This document shows, piece after piece, positions 1-11,495 of a stretch of 64,000 nt of DNA. Every line of letters begins with the position of its first letter. The stretch's first letter is position 1. A program made the position numbers and the translations under genes. This stretch comes from Paraphysoderma sedebokerense (taxonomy: Eukaryota; Blastocladiomycota; Physodermatomycetes; Physodermatales; Physodermataceae). The notes below the pieces were generated by a model that saw only the letters and a program-made list of their open reading frames with translations, made no database searches and was not told the DNA's origin. Where the stretch lies: NCBI GenBank assembly GCA_025602915.1, contig JAHLJZ010000015.1, positions 310,001 to 374,000 of the forward strand, read 5' to 3'.

Positions 1-1
1 G

Positions 2-94
2 AATAATGAAGGCGTTCCTCAGAATAACACATTCGTGATGAATACTCAGGATGCCCATGCCACTTTCCCAAAATTGTCGCAGCCAAAGAAATAA
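2..94 (+). CDS. Possible C-terminal end of a gene cut by the left edge
   Basis: A reading frame is open from the left edge for 30 codons and ends in TAA at 92-94. The residues are polar, rich in Asn, Gln and Pro, with Lys-Lys at the end. The frame converges on the eL24 gene, whose stop lies about 200 bases away, so it could be the last exon of a neighbour. It is too short to identify, and a chance open frame of this length is quite possible. Confidence 0.25.
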   Translation, partial: NNEGVPQNNTFVMNTQDAHATFPKLSQPKK

Positions 95-289
95 CAATTC
101 AATCCCGTTGTGACGACTTTTCAGCAATACCAATAGCACAAAATCATTTCTCATGCAAGATAAAAAACACGGATAGATTGAAATCAGGTTGAAAAGAAGG
201 AGGAGAAGGGTAAAGAAAAGGATTGGTTACAAGGAAATAAAAGATTTTATTAACTACAATACAATCCGGTACAGTTTTTGTTATTTTAC

Positions 290-1599
290 TTAACGGCTCT
301 AAATACGGCGTAGACAGAAAAAGAAGAGAGAGGGAGAAGTAAGCGTCAGGTTGTAGGATTATTGTGATTGATGAACAATGAAGAGGAATAGAGGTTTACC
401 TTGGCTTGGACTTTGGGGGCAGCACCTTTAGCTTGTTGCTTGGATTGTTTGGGTTTTTGACCACCGGGGCGGGAAGCAGCAGTCTATGAAGGAGGAAGAG
501 AATGTTTCGGTTAGTTTAAATTGCATGGCGCCAATGTGACGGATTGAGTTTGTCCTCCATTCAAAGAAGGAACGGCCTCTCTATACATACCTTGGCCTTA
601 TCAGCTCTCTTCTTAGCTTGTTCAGCCTTCTTCTTTTCCTTGGCTTGTCTAAGAGCTTCTTCACGGGCAGCAGCACGAACTTCGGGTTTTTGAGCACGTT
701 TAGCTTTCAAAGAATCCAAAGAAGCACCAACGACAGCACGTTGAGCTTTAACGGTACGACGGGTACGTTTCTTGGCAACTTCTTCGGTGATACCCTTTTT
801 GTGCATACGACGGTATACGACAGTCCAGTTGATCTTACGGGGGTTCAAACGTTGAAGAAAGTAGGATTCACATTTTGAACTGACGAAACGGAAGACCTAT
901 TTGAACCGAAAACAACAACAAAAAAGAAACCATTAACAAATACTCTTTTACTGTACTCGACCATCCACGGCCGCCTATGTCTTTTCCTCTCTTCCCCCAA
1001 AAAACATTCAATACCCCTTCTTCACCATCACTTTCAAACATCCAACAACCTCTCAGTTATCATTATTTGGGCAGATTTGAAATACATACCTTAGAGTCGA
1101 ATCTGACGAAAAGTTTACCGTGACCAGGGTAGATTTTGTACCCGGAGAAAGAACAGATTTCCAATCTAAATCAATCAACCAAATCACAATTTTCAAAAAT
1201 CATCAAATTAATGGTGATAGTAATTGGTATTATCGAATTCGGATTGAAAAGACGGTAGGTCGGGGATGAAACGGTAAATGTTCGACGAATAAATAGTCAA
1301 GGGGAGTTGAGATTCAAATAAAGTCATTCAACGAAATAAATCGATAACGGAAGGAAAAGGAAAAAAAAGTAGTTAGTCTCATATCCAAAACAATAACTTA
1401 TACTCTCTCCGATATCCGTATTATTCAATAACACACAAATCCATCGAAGAAAAAAAAAAACCTATTAAAATCCCAAGTCGGGCGGGCCCCATCCCAATCC
1501 ACTCTCGAAAAAGTATCCATCCATCCACTAACATTCCATCTACCCAACCCCTGACTCTATCAACGTCTAAAAATGAAAAAGACAGGGTACGCACTTCAT
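290..1599 (-). CDS. RPL24: 60S ribosomal protein eL24 (five exons)
   Basis: Component of the large ribosomal subunit. Five exons, read on the minus strand as 1599-1595, 1165-1090, 896-591, 483-400 and 298-290, join in frame to 159 residues, a normal length for eL24. The N-terminal exons give the family's zinc-ribbon-like start ([15 protein letters not shown], then FVRFDSK), followed by [13 protein letters not shown]. The C-terminal half is the usual Ala/Lys-rich helix, here ending in Lys-Ser-Arg. The first coding exon is only five bases (ATGAA) and the last only nine (AGCCGTTAA); both were chosen because they restore the expected protein ends and have GT/AG borders, the last with a strong pyrimidine tract. 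Family assignment is certain; the two tiny exons are inferred. Confidence 0.93.
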
Positions 1600-2049
1600 G
1601 GTGTATCTACAAACAGCGATTCAACAGGGTAAAAAGAAATGGGCTGTTTATTCGTATTGGAAGGAAAAACTCGATTCAGACGTTGCAAGGATTTTTGCTG
1701 GGACCGGGGATCTAGGGGGCCACGTGGGTTCATCTCGGATGTGGTTTACGTGTTTCTTTGGAATCTTAAAGTGGTGACTGCTATATCAGGATTTTAATTT
1801 GATTTTTGAATTGAAAGTGGTTTTTAGTACTTTCTATGAATGTTATTACAATGATGGGGGTATATAAGCTGAATAGAATGATTTACAACGCAGAGATTAA
1901 GCTGAACGTAAACTACAAAATTACATGGTTTTTTCACCCACAATCCACACTTTTTTCCTTTGCTACGGCACTCAATGTAAACTTTGATAATTCATTGAAT
2001 CTATGTACTATCTTTGAACCTCTAAAGAGTCCTTTACCCCTTTACCCGT
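1600..2049. other. Intergenic: eL24 upstream region and MDM31 3' flank
   Basis: This stretch separates two minus-strand genes and should hold the eL24 promoter. A CACGTG hexamer lies at 1721-1726, about 120 bases upstream of the eL24 start codon. No convincing reading frame, RNA gene or repeat is visible. Confidence 0.5.
1721..1726. promoter_or_regulatory. CACGTG hexamer upstream of eL24
   Basis: A perfect CACGTG palindrome lies about 120 bases upstream of the eL24 start. In fungi such sites bind bHLH factors (Cbf1 family). Its function here is inferred from position only; a single hexamer can occur by chance. Confidence 0.35.
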
Positions 2050-4928
2050 TTACCCCATTGCCCCAACGACCCCGTACTTCCACGCCTCGACTTCATCACC
2101 CACCCCCCAATTTTCAACGAAATAAGCAAAATTTTTGAATCCCTTGACATAACTCCATATATCGATTAAATTTTTAGTAACGGTTTGAACACTCCACAGT
2201 CCTACTTTTTTGAGTCTTCGAGCTCGTTCACGTTCTGAGAAGAATGAAGTGACGATCGCGTGACCGACTTCGGAGGAAAGTACATCGACTAGATGAGATT
2301 CGTAAATCGTCCAGGCGCCGTCAAAATTTGACTAAGAGGGAGGTGGGAGGTTACAAGTTAGTAAAAGTCATCTATGAATAGGAGTGAATTGAGGTTTGTA
2401 GAAGATGAAAAGTTAACGTACCAATGGAATTTTGATTTTGCTTTTGACGGGGATACAAGTCCGATGATGGTTCATGTAGGATACCACGGGTCTGATAAAA
2501 GCGTTTGTAAGGTAACTGATCTCGTCGGCTTGGAAGGGAACATAAGCTTTTAATCCATTCAATCGGACATCTAGTTCAACGTCGAGAGTCGGTGGTTCTG
2601 GCCACATTGAAATAAAGAACCAAGTTTAGTTTATGAAAACGGTCAATATGGAAGGGAGAATAATGAGACAGTACGAACCGGCGATAACGTCGATTTCACG
2701 TCTAATAACCTCTTCGATCTTTCTTTTCTCACGATCCACGAGTTCTTTTTCCATTACATCATCCGAAAATTCGTCACGTTTACCCAACAACTTATTCCGC
2801 CATTTATCCCACTTTCGTTGCACAGTTTCTTCACTACCCCGTCTTTTAATCATCACAATCTGATCATGATAATTACTCACAACTTCATCAATTTTACCTA
2901 ACGCCGAATCTTTGATACCCTCTATTTCGTGTATAATTTGTTCTAAAACATCCGGTGCAGGTTCAGTTGGAATACGAATAAGTGCAGTAATATCTACTGT
3001 TCCTTGTTTAATCCACCCAAAGGGACCATGTGTACCGGCATTTAAATGGTCGATAGGAACTCCGTCAATCTTAAGACGAGTCTAATAACCAACAAAAGTA
3101 TTAAATCAAACGAAATTGAATAAATGGTAACTGGAAGGGACACGAGTACATACCATTCGTTTGGTCCGTTTAGCTTTCCCTCGTTCCTGTTGGGGGCTCA
3201 ACTCTTTTGACTGTGGGGTGTGCACGCTAAACAAACAATTCTCGTACATCCCAACAATTGAATCAGCGCAAATGATATCATACAGTAACCACTGTTTTCT
3301 GAACACGGGTAACTCCGCATTGAATATAGACAACGTAAACGGTCGAAATTCGGGGTTAAGAATTGTAATATAGAAATCTTCAACGGCGAAATGGTCTAAT
3401 TCAAAGTCACCCGGTTGATGAGTTCGTCTGATTGGTTGCCAGTCTTCGGGCCATGTAACATGACGTCTGTCAACCACACCTCGAACCCCTCGGACAACCG
3501 CATCTTTGATTAATCCTTTCCCTGTATATATCATCATTCGCAATGCGGAATGGGGATGCATCAGTTGAGTCAAGAAACTGAATTTTCAAGATATAAGTGG
3601 GAGGGGCTATTACCGTCTAACCACCGAACCAAACTTAACGTCACATCGATACTCTGGACTTTCAACTCATATTTCGTGAAATTACCATCATCTTCGGCTT
3701 CCTTCTCGCCTGTTGACGCATGATCATTCCGGTTCCCCTCATTCAACACCTTCGGGAAAGCATCATAATAATAATGCGGGGCCAGTTGACTTTCATCAGA
3801 TGCTAGCGTCCGTGATATTGTGACATTCTTGAGAGATATTTTGCCTTCACGCCAATTTGGCATGATGGCCGATTCAAAAATAACGGTTGCCCCAGTAGAA
3901 GCAGTCAAGTAACGTCCAATAGAATATGCCACTAATTCTATAATTGTGAAAATAAAGCAAGTATTAAGAAATTATCAATCTGGTGGATTGTGAATTGAAT
4001 TGCACCCAAACTACAAACCTTGAAACTGCAAACTATTAGCGATCCACAAGACTAAACTGACAAATGTCGTCGTTCCGGCCAAAATAAACAAACTGTTCCC
4101 CACGAATACCCACGAAAACATGGCAAGAAAATCATCAATCGTCCAAGGTCTGATACCCCTCGTCAAAGCGAACCTGATTTTATGGCGCAGTCGTTGGAAA
4201 AAAGTAGCGTTGGGTGGTAACGGGATCGGTTTTGGCGGGGACGAAGGCGTAGGTGGTGATGTGGTAGAGTAGAATCGATTTTGGGTTCGTCTGGACCATC
4301 GAATCGGGAAACCGAAGGTAGGTTGTTTAGGATGCAGTAGAATGGAAGAGGAGGAAAATGAATTGGATGTGGATTGCCGAAACGGGCGGTGATAGTGAGT
4401 CAAGGAAGATCGGGGGAAACAACAAGGCGATAGTCGTCGAATATTCTGTTGATTCGATACAATATTGTTGGGTTTACATAACATACTTTTATTCGGTAAT
4501 GACTTTAAGAGAATATGTGACGAGTGGAACGACCGAAACCCGAGAAACCCGTCCGACCCTGTCTTCCTTTTTGGGGCAACATCGTTGGACGATTGAAATG
4601 AATTTCTGAACGACAAGCCAACTCTCGGATTCTTTTCGGAACATTTTGTATATCGGACTGTGAATCCTGCGGCATCGGTCAACCAGTTTCTTCCAAACCG
4701 GAAATTAAATCTTGTGGAACACAATTTTTTCGACCGACTCGTCAAATTAAAGATTTGTGTCAACATGGTAATCTTTGATCTGTACGATATCGGCGATAAA
4801 GGGGATATTGATATTGCGAGTAAGGATACTAGGGATACAGGGCTCGGATTGAATCGTTCGTAGAGAGTGTTCCGTTTGTGTGTCTTTGTGGACGAATACG
4901 CCGGCGGGGAGGTTTGTGGCAACGACAT
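2050..4928 (-). CDS. MDM31: Mitochondrial inner membrane protein Mdm31
   Basis: Mdm31/Mdm32 family proteins of the mitochondrial inner membrane are needed for normal mitochondrial shape and distribution and affect cardiolipin homeostasis. The long first exon encodes a Ser/Arg-rich mitochondrial targeting region and then a membrane segment (near 4030-4110). Family-typical blocks follow in later exons: [52 protein letters not shown] and [15 protein letters not shown], then [17 protein letters not shown] further on. The first splice (4017 to 3937) restores the frame; the C-terminus ends in TAA at 2050-2052. The start is uncertain: the frame is open further upstream but has no ATG there. The first ATG is at 4928; a second at 4766 begins a better amphipathic presequence. 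Family assignment is strong, exact exon borders less so. Confidence 0.9.
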
Positions 4929-5369
4929 TTGACAACCATATGTCGGTTCAGTATGCCGGAGATGGATACAAGAATGAGAGATGGTGAATGTCGACAAGAA
5001 CAGAGATGTAATGATGTACGAATGTAATGCAGAGGGTGAAAGGCCCGATGTCAAAAGCACTGTGGACTGTGGTCGTCTCAAAATTTTCAAGTGTTTCAAA
5101 TCCGCGAGTTCGGATCGGCACTTAATGAAACCAATTTAACAACATTTGACTATCTCAGGATTCCAAATGGTATAAAATATATACGACATTTACTTTTTTT
5201 TTGGCTTTTTTTAATACAGTTATAGTTCGAGCAAATAGCAATACATTAAAACAAATTTGTATACGAGGATACCTTATCTCGGTCAGATATCCTAATATCA
5301 TACACTTCCCTCAACGCGGTCGGCCCTTTGATGTTAAACACACAGTCTGTGGAAAACACCCCGAATACC

Positions 5370-6227
5370 TTAGATCTAGAAAAAGTTGATTGTAGTTAGA
5401 AATGGCTCAAAGATCTCAAAGAGAACAAACGTAAGATACGCACTTCGTCAATATCGAATTCAAAATTGACTTCGTCGCCCTCTTCCGGTGCAAATGTATC
5501 GGTTTCATTGATTTTGGCTGTTGGAGTGAGAGATAATTAATGAGCTGGAGGACTATGATAATAAAAGGGGAGTGAAAATGCTATAAAAACGTACCACTCT
5601 CCGGCAATTCTCCATAGGCCTTCAGATTTCTAGCTTCGTCAGCATTATATTTTAATATAACGTCACACTTGTCATCTTGGTAATCTCTCAACGAAATCAG
5701 AATGATATCTCCTTGATTAATCCACACTTTCTTTCGAAGTTTGCCTCGAATATGCGCCAATCGCTTTGTGCCATCAAAACACTGTGCTTCCAAACGGCCA
5801 TTTCCAAGCATCTTGACGACTTGAGCGTATTCTGATATTGGCAATCAGAATGAATAAATGGTCAGGATATGAAATAACGTTATGTAATTGACATTAAGAA
5901 AGATACCTTGTCCATCTTCTTTAAAAATCAATTCTCTCTTTTCTCCTTCGTTCTCGTTCTTTCCTCTTCTTCGATTTTTTCCTCCTTTTCCTTTATTTTT
6001 CGGCTATAGTAGAGTATCCATCAACGTAGAAACAGAAAGAAGAATAAAAAGTTAGAATTACTGCTGAATTAAATAATGACGATGAACGACTATCCATGCG
6101 ACGATCAAGAAAGCCATCAGAACAAGTCATTCCACAAAGATATAGATAACCAAAACCCAGCAAGCATGAATCCGCCTTAAAAGCTGTTCACTTTTTAGAC
6201 TAATAAAAGCTCGAAAGTACTCACCAT
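5370..6227 (-). CDS. TIF11: Translation initiation factor eIF1A (five exons)
   Basis: eIF1A binds the A site of the 40S subunit and promotes scanning and start-codon selection. Exons on the minus strand are 6227-6225, 6003-5907, 5831-5595, 5517-5444 and 5375-5370; they sum to 138 residues, close to the usual 140-150. The basic N-terminal tail ([19 protein letters not shown]) is followed by the OB-fold block around [20 protein letters not shown] and the acidic C-terminal tail ending in DIDEI. The first coding exon is only the ATG and the last only ATC TAA; both are inferred from splice signals and from the conserved ends of the family. Without the last splice the protein would gain about 14 atypical residues. 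Identity is certain. Confidence 0.95.
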
Positions 6228-7144
6228 GATGAAGTTTAATGTAGTTTCAACGAAAGAGGTAGTTTAGACTGACGATAACTCTTCTCGGGTAATAAAGAGG
6301 ACGACGAGACGTAGATGTCGGAACTAGATATTGGAAAAAGATACACATCAAGGTCAGTGATCCGTCGCTGTAGAGGAGGACTGACATCCTCCCAGCATCG
6401 CAATATAGAATGATTTGGGAACCAAAGACTGGACGACTCACCGTAAATTGCAGAACGACAAAGTCAAGAGGGGAGCTGCTTTTATCCTTCAAAATAGTTT
6501 AACGATATGTGCGGTCCCCGGCGACGGTGCACGTGTTTTTTGTTTGGAGACGGTTCAGACTGTCAAGAGTCACTCTGCAGAGTGCTCAAGGTACCGATAC
6601 AGATGTGGCTCAAAAGATTCAGTATTTGTATTGTCCCAACACAATAGCTCGTACTGGCTGGCTCAGAGACTCAGAGAGGGATCTGGACAGTGACACCCTC
6701 AAGTATGTGTTGCAAGAGCCCATTGCCCTTTCTGTGCAGGTGATGAAAGTTGCGTCGACCCACCGATAGCAAGCAGTTGTCTCATATTTTATTTAGATAA
6801 CAAGGTACTCTGATATAGAGATGGAAAAAAGTGAGCAGGATTGATGGAGAAGACTTTGGGACTAAAATGTACTGTTACTGATGCTTTGCAATAAAAAAGG
6901 GATACTGATTATAGATGAGTGAGTCCAGTTGGTAAACAGCCGGACAAGTGGCGGTAACATGAAGCGGGAGAAAGGAGTGGGCCAGAGACAAGCCATAGGA
7001 CCAAATTAAGCATGAATCTTAATAGAATGCGGGAGCAGAGGCCACACTCCACATTCACGAGGGCCGTATCGGGATGCAGCGGGAGGGGAGGAGGCTTGCG
7101 GGGAGAGAGGAGGAAGAGGGTTGGACGGGAGGGAATGGAGGAGT

Positions 7145-7177
7145 CGCGTCTAAATGAAAGTGTGGCCAATCAGAGGG
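7145..7177 (+). promoter_or_regulatory. CGCGTCTA + extended CCAAT module, homeobox promoter
   Basis: CGCGTCTA at 7145-7152 is followed nine bases later by GTGGCCAATCAGAGGG at 7162-7177. The same 16-base CCAAT element and the same octamer occur, in the same order and orientation relative to the gene, upstream of the RasGEF gene. CCAAT boxes are bound by the Hap/NF-Y complex and CGCGT cores by MBF-type factors; both are family knowledge, and activity here is inferred. Confidence 0.5.
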
Positions 7178-7267
7178 GAGATGGGATTGTGTGGAGGGTT
7201 GGGGTATTAGAGTGCGCGCACAATGGCCTGGAGTGAGTGGAACCAAGAAGGGGAACGCACTGGGGAG

Positions 7268-7318
7268 GGGAATCCAGGGAATCCAAGGGAATCCAAGGGA
7301 ATCCAGGGAATCCAAGGG
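7268..7318. repeat. Tandem GGGAATCCA(A) repeat, five copies
   Basis: Five head-to-tail copies of a 9-10 base unit GGGAATCCA(A) lie about 220 bases upstream of the homeobox start codon. Copies differ only by presence of the last A. It may sit in the promoter or the 5' leader. Confidence 0.8.
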
Positions 7319-7534
7319 ACTGCTGGCCAAAGTCAGTGCTAACAAAGCAAACGCACACTACTACACTACTTACTCTCTTCCACTGCAACACACAACGGCA
7401 TCTCATCTCACTACACTGCACTGCACTACACTGCACTCTGTTTGGTTATCCCCTGCCTTCACCAGTGCATTCCCATTCCCCCTATCCACTCTCACTCCAC
7501 TCTCACTCCACTCTCACTCCACATCTCCTCGCCA

Positions 7535-10039
7535 ATGGACCCTTCCACACCCGCCTCCTCCTCCATACAACCCCCTGACCCTAATGCCGCTGGGGCCGCT
7601 TTCCCCCAAAACTTGGACTTGTCTCAGCTCTCCTCCCTAGACTTCTCCTCCATGCTCAACTCCTTCGACTTGAACAATGACATCGACTTGCTCTCTGAAA
7701 ATACCGCAGACTTGTCGGTCCTATCCCCCGTCGTCTCAAAACCTCCCTCGCCCTCCCCTGCGTCCTCCTTGAGCAGTAATACTAATAACCCGCAATCCTC
7801 CCTTTCCCCACGAATGCTCAACGAGTCCCTTAAAGTCACCGGTCGGCCAAGGAGTCACTCCGTCCCCGTCCCCCCGACAAATTTGGACTTGACCATGTCC
7901 TTCGAAGACGACTCGGATTGCTCAATTTCTCCCGCCGCCGAGGGCCCCGACAATTCGAATGGTTCATCGTCGCCTGCTCAAGGCGCCTCGGAAAAGTCAA
8001 AGAAACGGACAAGGGCCTCCCCTGAGCAATTGCAAGTGTTGGAATCCACTTTTATGCAAAATCCCTCCCCTAGTGCCAAAGTTCGGGAACAATTGGCACA
8101 AAAGGTCGGAATGTCCGAAAGGTCTATTCAAATCTGGTTTCAAAATAGAAGGGCCAAAGTGAAATTGATGCAAAAGAGAAGATTGCTCTGGCAGACACAA
8201 TTATGGCACAATTCGAGTCCTATTTACCCGGGCGCTTTGCAAATGAATCGATATATGCCTTCTCCCAGAGTACCCATCCCAAGGGCCAGTTCGTCGATTG
8301 TGGGATACCATCCGAATATGAACTTGGCAGCAACCGCCAATGGTAAGTGTTTAAAAACAGATCTTTTTTAGATTCCAACCCAATCTTGATGCTCTTAACT
8401 GACAAGAATGGGTTTTTCTTTCCATTTTAGCTGTCGATGATGTCAGAATGTTCTCTGCCGAATCCTTGCAAGTCGGGGGTTGGCGCCGGGTACTCACTCA
8501 AAATTCTCCTATTTCGCCCACCTCTCCCCCTGCCGGGGACCTGACCTGTTTATACGATTTATCCACAAAATCATTCACATGGACAATCGCCGATGCTGGC
8601 TATCGGTTCAAACTCGTTGTCCCTTTCGTTATCGTTACTGCAATTCATTTCAGACCATCACCTTCAACCACCGATTCGCCATCTGGTAATCCAGAGTCCG
8701 AATTGTCTTTTGAATTGTCTCAACCGCCAAACTTTTTTATGAGCGTGACAGGCGCCGACAAGAGTCAAGTGTCATGGACTCCGTGTCGAGATTTTACTGA
8801 AGCAAAACAGGCTTCCACTTGTTTGATTCATGTCATCCGCGGCTCCACTCAACTGTTGCATTCACAGTTGACAACGCTTCTTCAGGCAGAACCTTCACTC
8901 GCTGCTCTATATCGATCACATCAAGCCAACCATGCAAGTCCCGAGATACAAGTCAATGGATTACAAACTCCTCCAGTTCTCAACCGACGAGTGTCTGCTC
9001 CACCCGTCCCTGTGGATCTGTCGCCAAATCTTTCTATGATGGCCTCGCTCCAAGCCAATGGAAATGCTTCTGTGCCCACATCTACGTCAAACTCGCTTTC
9101 GGTACCATCTTACGTTCCACTCCAGCAATCGCCAACAGATTCACAACCTGCATCCCTTCTCCCGACACCGGTGACCTCCCCTGTTAACAACCTTGAGACA
9201 ACAAACATGGTCGATCCAAGTCAAATGGGAGCTTCTATGGGATTGCCCATGCACAATGCTGTTGCTGAAATGAGGAGGATGGGAAGAAATAGAAGTGCCA
9301 GTGCCCCAATGATGCCCAGTTTCCGGCGAGCTGGAAATAACTTATCTGGTGAGTCATTGCTTTACAAAGTTCTGTTAGTCCCTATCTATTCATTGCTGAC
9401 ACTTTGGTCGCTATTTTAGCCCCCAATACTCCTAATCCGAACCATCCCCTTATGGCATCCCTCACGTCAACCGACCTCTCTCAATCTGCCATGTCGTCGC
9501 CTGTCATCCCGACGTCAGTACCCGCAGAAATGGACATGTCTTTTGACATGAGCAATGCCAATGTCTTTTCTCCGTTCCCAAATGTCAGATCTGCCAGACC
9601 GTCTTCCACACCGCCACTAGCCCTCAACGCTTCCAATATGTCCGTCACTAGTCCCAACGCCAACACAAGTGCCCTGTCATCGACAGCTCATCTTGACCTT
9701 GCGTTTTCCGATAAAATGCTCCAAGAAATGGCCATGTCTCTGAATGGTCAAAACAGCATGCTTGGTGGAATGGGAAATGCAATGAAAACTGATCTTGCTG
9801 TTACTTCTGCCATGTCCAACAACAACGAAGGCACAAACTCTGCAGGTGGTGCGACGCCATCAGATTTAGGCCTAGCAGACAATTCGTTGCCATCCGACCT
9901 GTTCGGATTTAACACTGGTTTCGGATCTCAAGGTAGCCAGTTATCTGGAACATCGGGTTCAGGATCCGAAGAAATGGATTGGAATTCATTAGTCGGAATG
10001 ATCAAATTCGAAGGAATGAGTAGCATCAGTAGTGCTTAA
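7535..10039 (+). CDS. Homeodomain transcription factor with fungal C-terminal domain
   Basis: Exons 7535-8342, 8431-9348 and 9420-10039 join in frame to 781 residues. The homeodomain spans about residues 156-215 and carries the helix 3 core SIQIWFQNRRAKVKL. A second conserved-looking domain begins at the exon 2 border (VDDVRMFSAESLQVGGWRRV) and runs to about residue 415; it resembles the region after the homeodomain in fungal Phx1/Pho2-like regulators. The rest is Ser/Pro/Asn-rich. Three Arg-Ser-type motifs (RSHSVP at 106-111, RRVSAP at 455-460, RSASAP at 557-562) fit 14-3-3 mode 1 sites. An in-frame ATG at 7442 could add 31 residues, but they derive from the TCCACTCTCAC repeat, so 7535 is preferred. 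A nuclear regulator of transcription; targets unknown. Confidence 0.9.
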
Positions 10040-10771
10040 TCTCTTTTATTCTTATCTTTTCTTCGCGTGATTATCTTTTGGATACGTTGACATGCGATGT
10101 AGATACTTGGTGAAAGGTTTAGAAGATAGTTTTATTTCTCCCCGTATGGCTCAGAACACATCAAAGTTGGAGGAAAGCCTTTTATTTTTATTTGTTGTAT
10201 AGAACCGCATTCAATTTTTTTTCGCCGCCTTCGTTTCCTTCATTTTTCTAAACCATCTCATCTCATACACACCCATTCACTGTAGTTTTAGGCCCCTTAC
10301 CTCCTTTTTACTCTTTCCGTGTGATGTATGAGTTTACTACTTTAATTATGTAAATAAGGATACTGAAAACTAGTGTTTTCTGTCGACGTAGCTTTTTTTT
10401 TGTTCTTTGTGTTGGTTTATTTCACTGTTTCTTGAATCTGGTAGTGTCTGGTAGTGTCAGTTAGGTTTGGTAGATGAAAGAGATGCACCGACAATGTGAC
10501 ATTGTGTTATGTGTAGATTCTGTGTGAAACGTACCCGCTTGAATTGTTTTTATGAAAACTATAAAACTATGAAAATTAAATTTACACCCTCTTAAAATTT
10601 AAAATAAAATAACTGTTACATGAATTTTAATTTCGAATTTTGATTCCTATTCACACTTTTACTATGTCAATCCATACATGTAAAGACTACAATAATATGC
10701 TTATTCTCATCTTATTCTCAGTTCGATGTCACGAAAAAATCAGACCAAAATCAAGACGAATTGGTCCGAAT

Positions 10772-10834
10772 TTGAATTCTTGAATTCTTGAATTCGTGAA
10801 GTTGAATTCTTGAATTCGTGAATCCGTGAATTCG
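10772..10834. repeat. TGAATTC-type short repeat
   Basis: Six imperfect copies of TTGAATTCT, TGAATTCGTG and TGAATCCGTG units follow one another. Each unit contains an EcoRI-like palindrome or a one-base variant of it. No function is evident. Confidence 0.7.
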
Positions 10835-11104
10835 TTACTGACATTCGCCCGAATGGATTCACCGAATTGCAAATAATATTGATAGCGATTAAGAGTATAT
10901 AAACGTCTATGTGAATGGGTTGAGTTGATAGAGAAACTTTATTTTTCAGTCTTGGTGGGTTGGGTTATACTATATAGATGATTGAACTGAAGTTTGAAGA
11001 GTTAATTGGGTAAGTCAATTTCAGTATCCTCAATATTTCCGTCATGGCGTTCAACAACGGTAGAACACTGCTAGAACTTTTTGCGGCCAATATATGCTAC
11101 TCTG

Positions 11105-11170
11105 TACACATTCATCACATTAATTATACAGACAGTGTACACATTCATCACATTATTTATACAGGCAGTG
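11105..11170. repeat. 33-base tandem duplication
   Basis: Two adjacent 33-base copies (11105-11137 and 11138-11170) start with TACACATTCATCACATTA and differ at two positions. The unit length is a multiple of three and lies in a short open frame, where it encodes a doubled SVHIHHI(N/I)YT peptide. Confidence 0.85.
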
Positions 11171-11422
11171 GAGACTCAGAGTATTTTCAGACGATTTGCT
11201 TTGCTCTAGTGAAGCATTTTTATGTAATCAACAAAGCCACCGCATCCGCGTAAATTTCAGCAGAGAAGCTAAATTTGACGATTTTCGATTGGGTAACACT
11301 CACAAATTGGGATTCTGCTGGATTAAATAAAGTAGATTATAAAGAATTATTAAACTCCTAAACAATAGCATCCAATAATTAGTCAAACAATATATGAATG
11401 CGTATTTATATCAAAATGCCAC

Positions 11423-11430
11423 TATAAATA
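11423..11430 (+). promoter_or_regulatory. TATA box of the lectin-like gene
   Basis: TATAAATA lies about 70 bases upstream of the ATG at 11496. This spacing supports 11496 as the start and argues against the in-frame ATG at 11394, which lies upstream of the box. Confidence 0.55.
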
Positions 11431-11495
11431 AGGCAGTGAAATCCTTTTCGGCGATACCTGTTCCCACAAAAAAAAAATCCAGATATATAATAACC

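Larger units (their letters stand above)
6228..7534. other. Intergenic: divergent region between eIF1A and the homeobox gene
   Basis: About 1.3 kb lie between two divergently transcribed genes. The stretch holds a CACGTG at 6530-6535, a CGCGTCTA plus CCAAT module at 7145-7177, a GGGAATCCA tandem repeat at 7268-7318, and ACTGCAC- and TCCACTCTCAC-type short repeats at 7405-7440 and 7486-7522. Frames opened by ATGs at 7191 and 7237 run past the homeobox start in other frames. They look like low-complexity upstream frames, not genes. Confidence 0.55.
10040..11495. other. Intergenic: repeat-bearing spacer before the lectin gene
   Basis: About 1.45 kb of AT-rich DNA. It holds the homeobox 3' flank, a TGAATTC-type repeat (10772-10834), an exact-length 33-base tandem duplication (11105-11170) and a TATA element for the next gene. 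A 69-codon frame at 11044-11253 contains the 33-base duplication but matches nothing I recognise. Confidence 0.5.

Noticed and set aside
880-1592. Possible box C/D snoRNA in the eL24 introns
   Set aside because: TGATGA-like and CTGA-like strings occur, but not in an order and spacing that make a C-D' -C'-D set.
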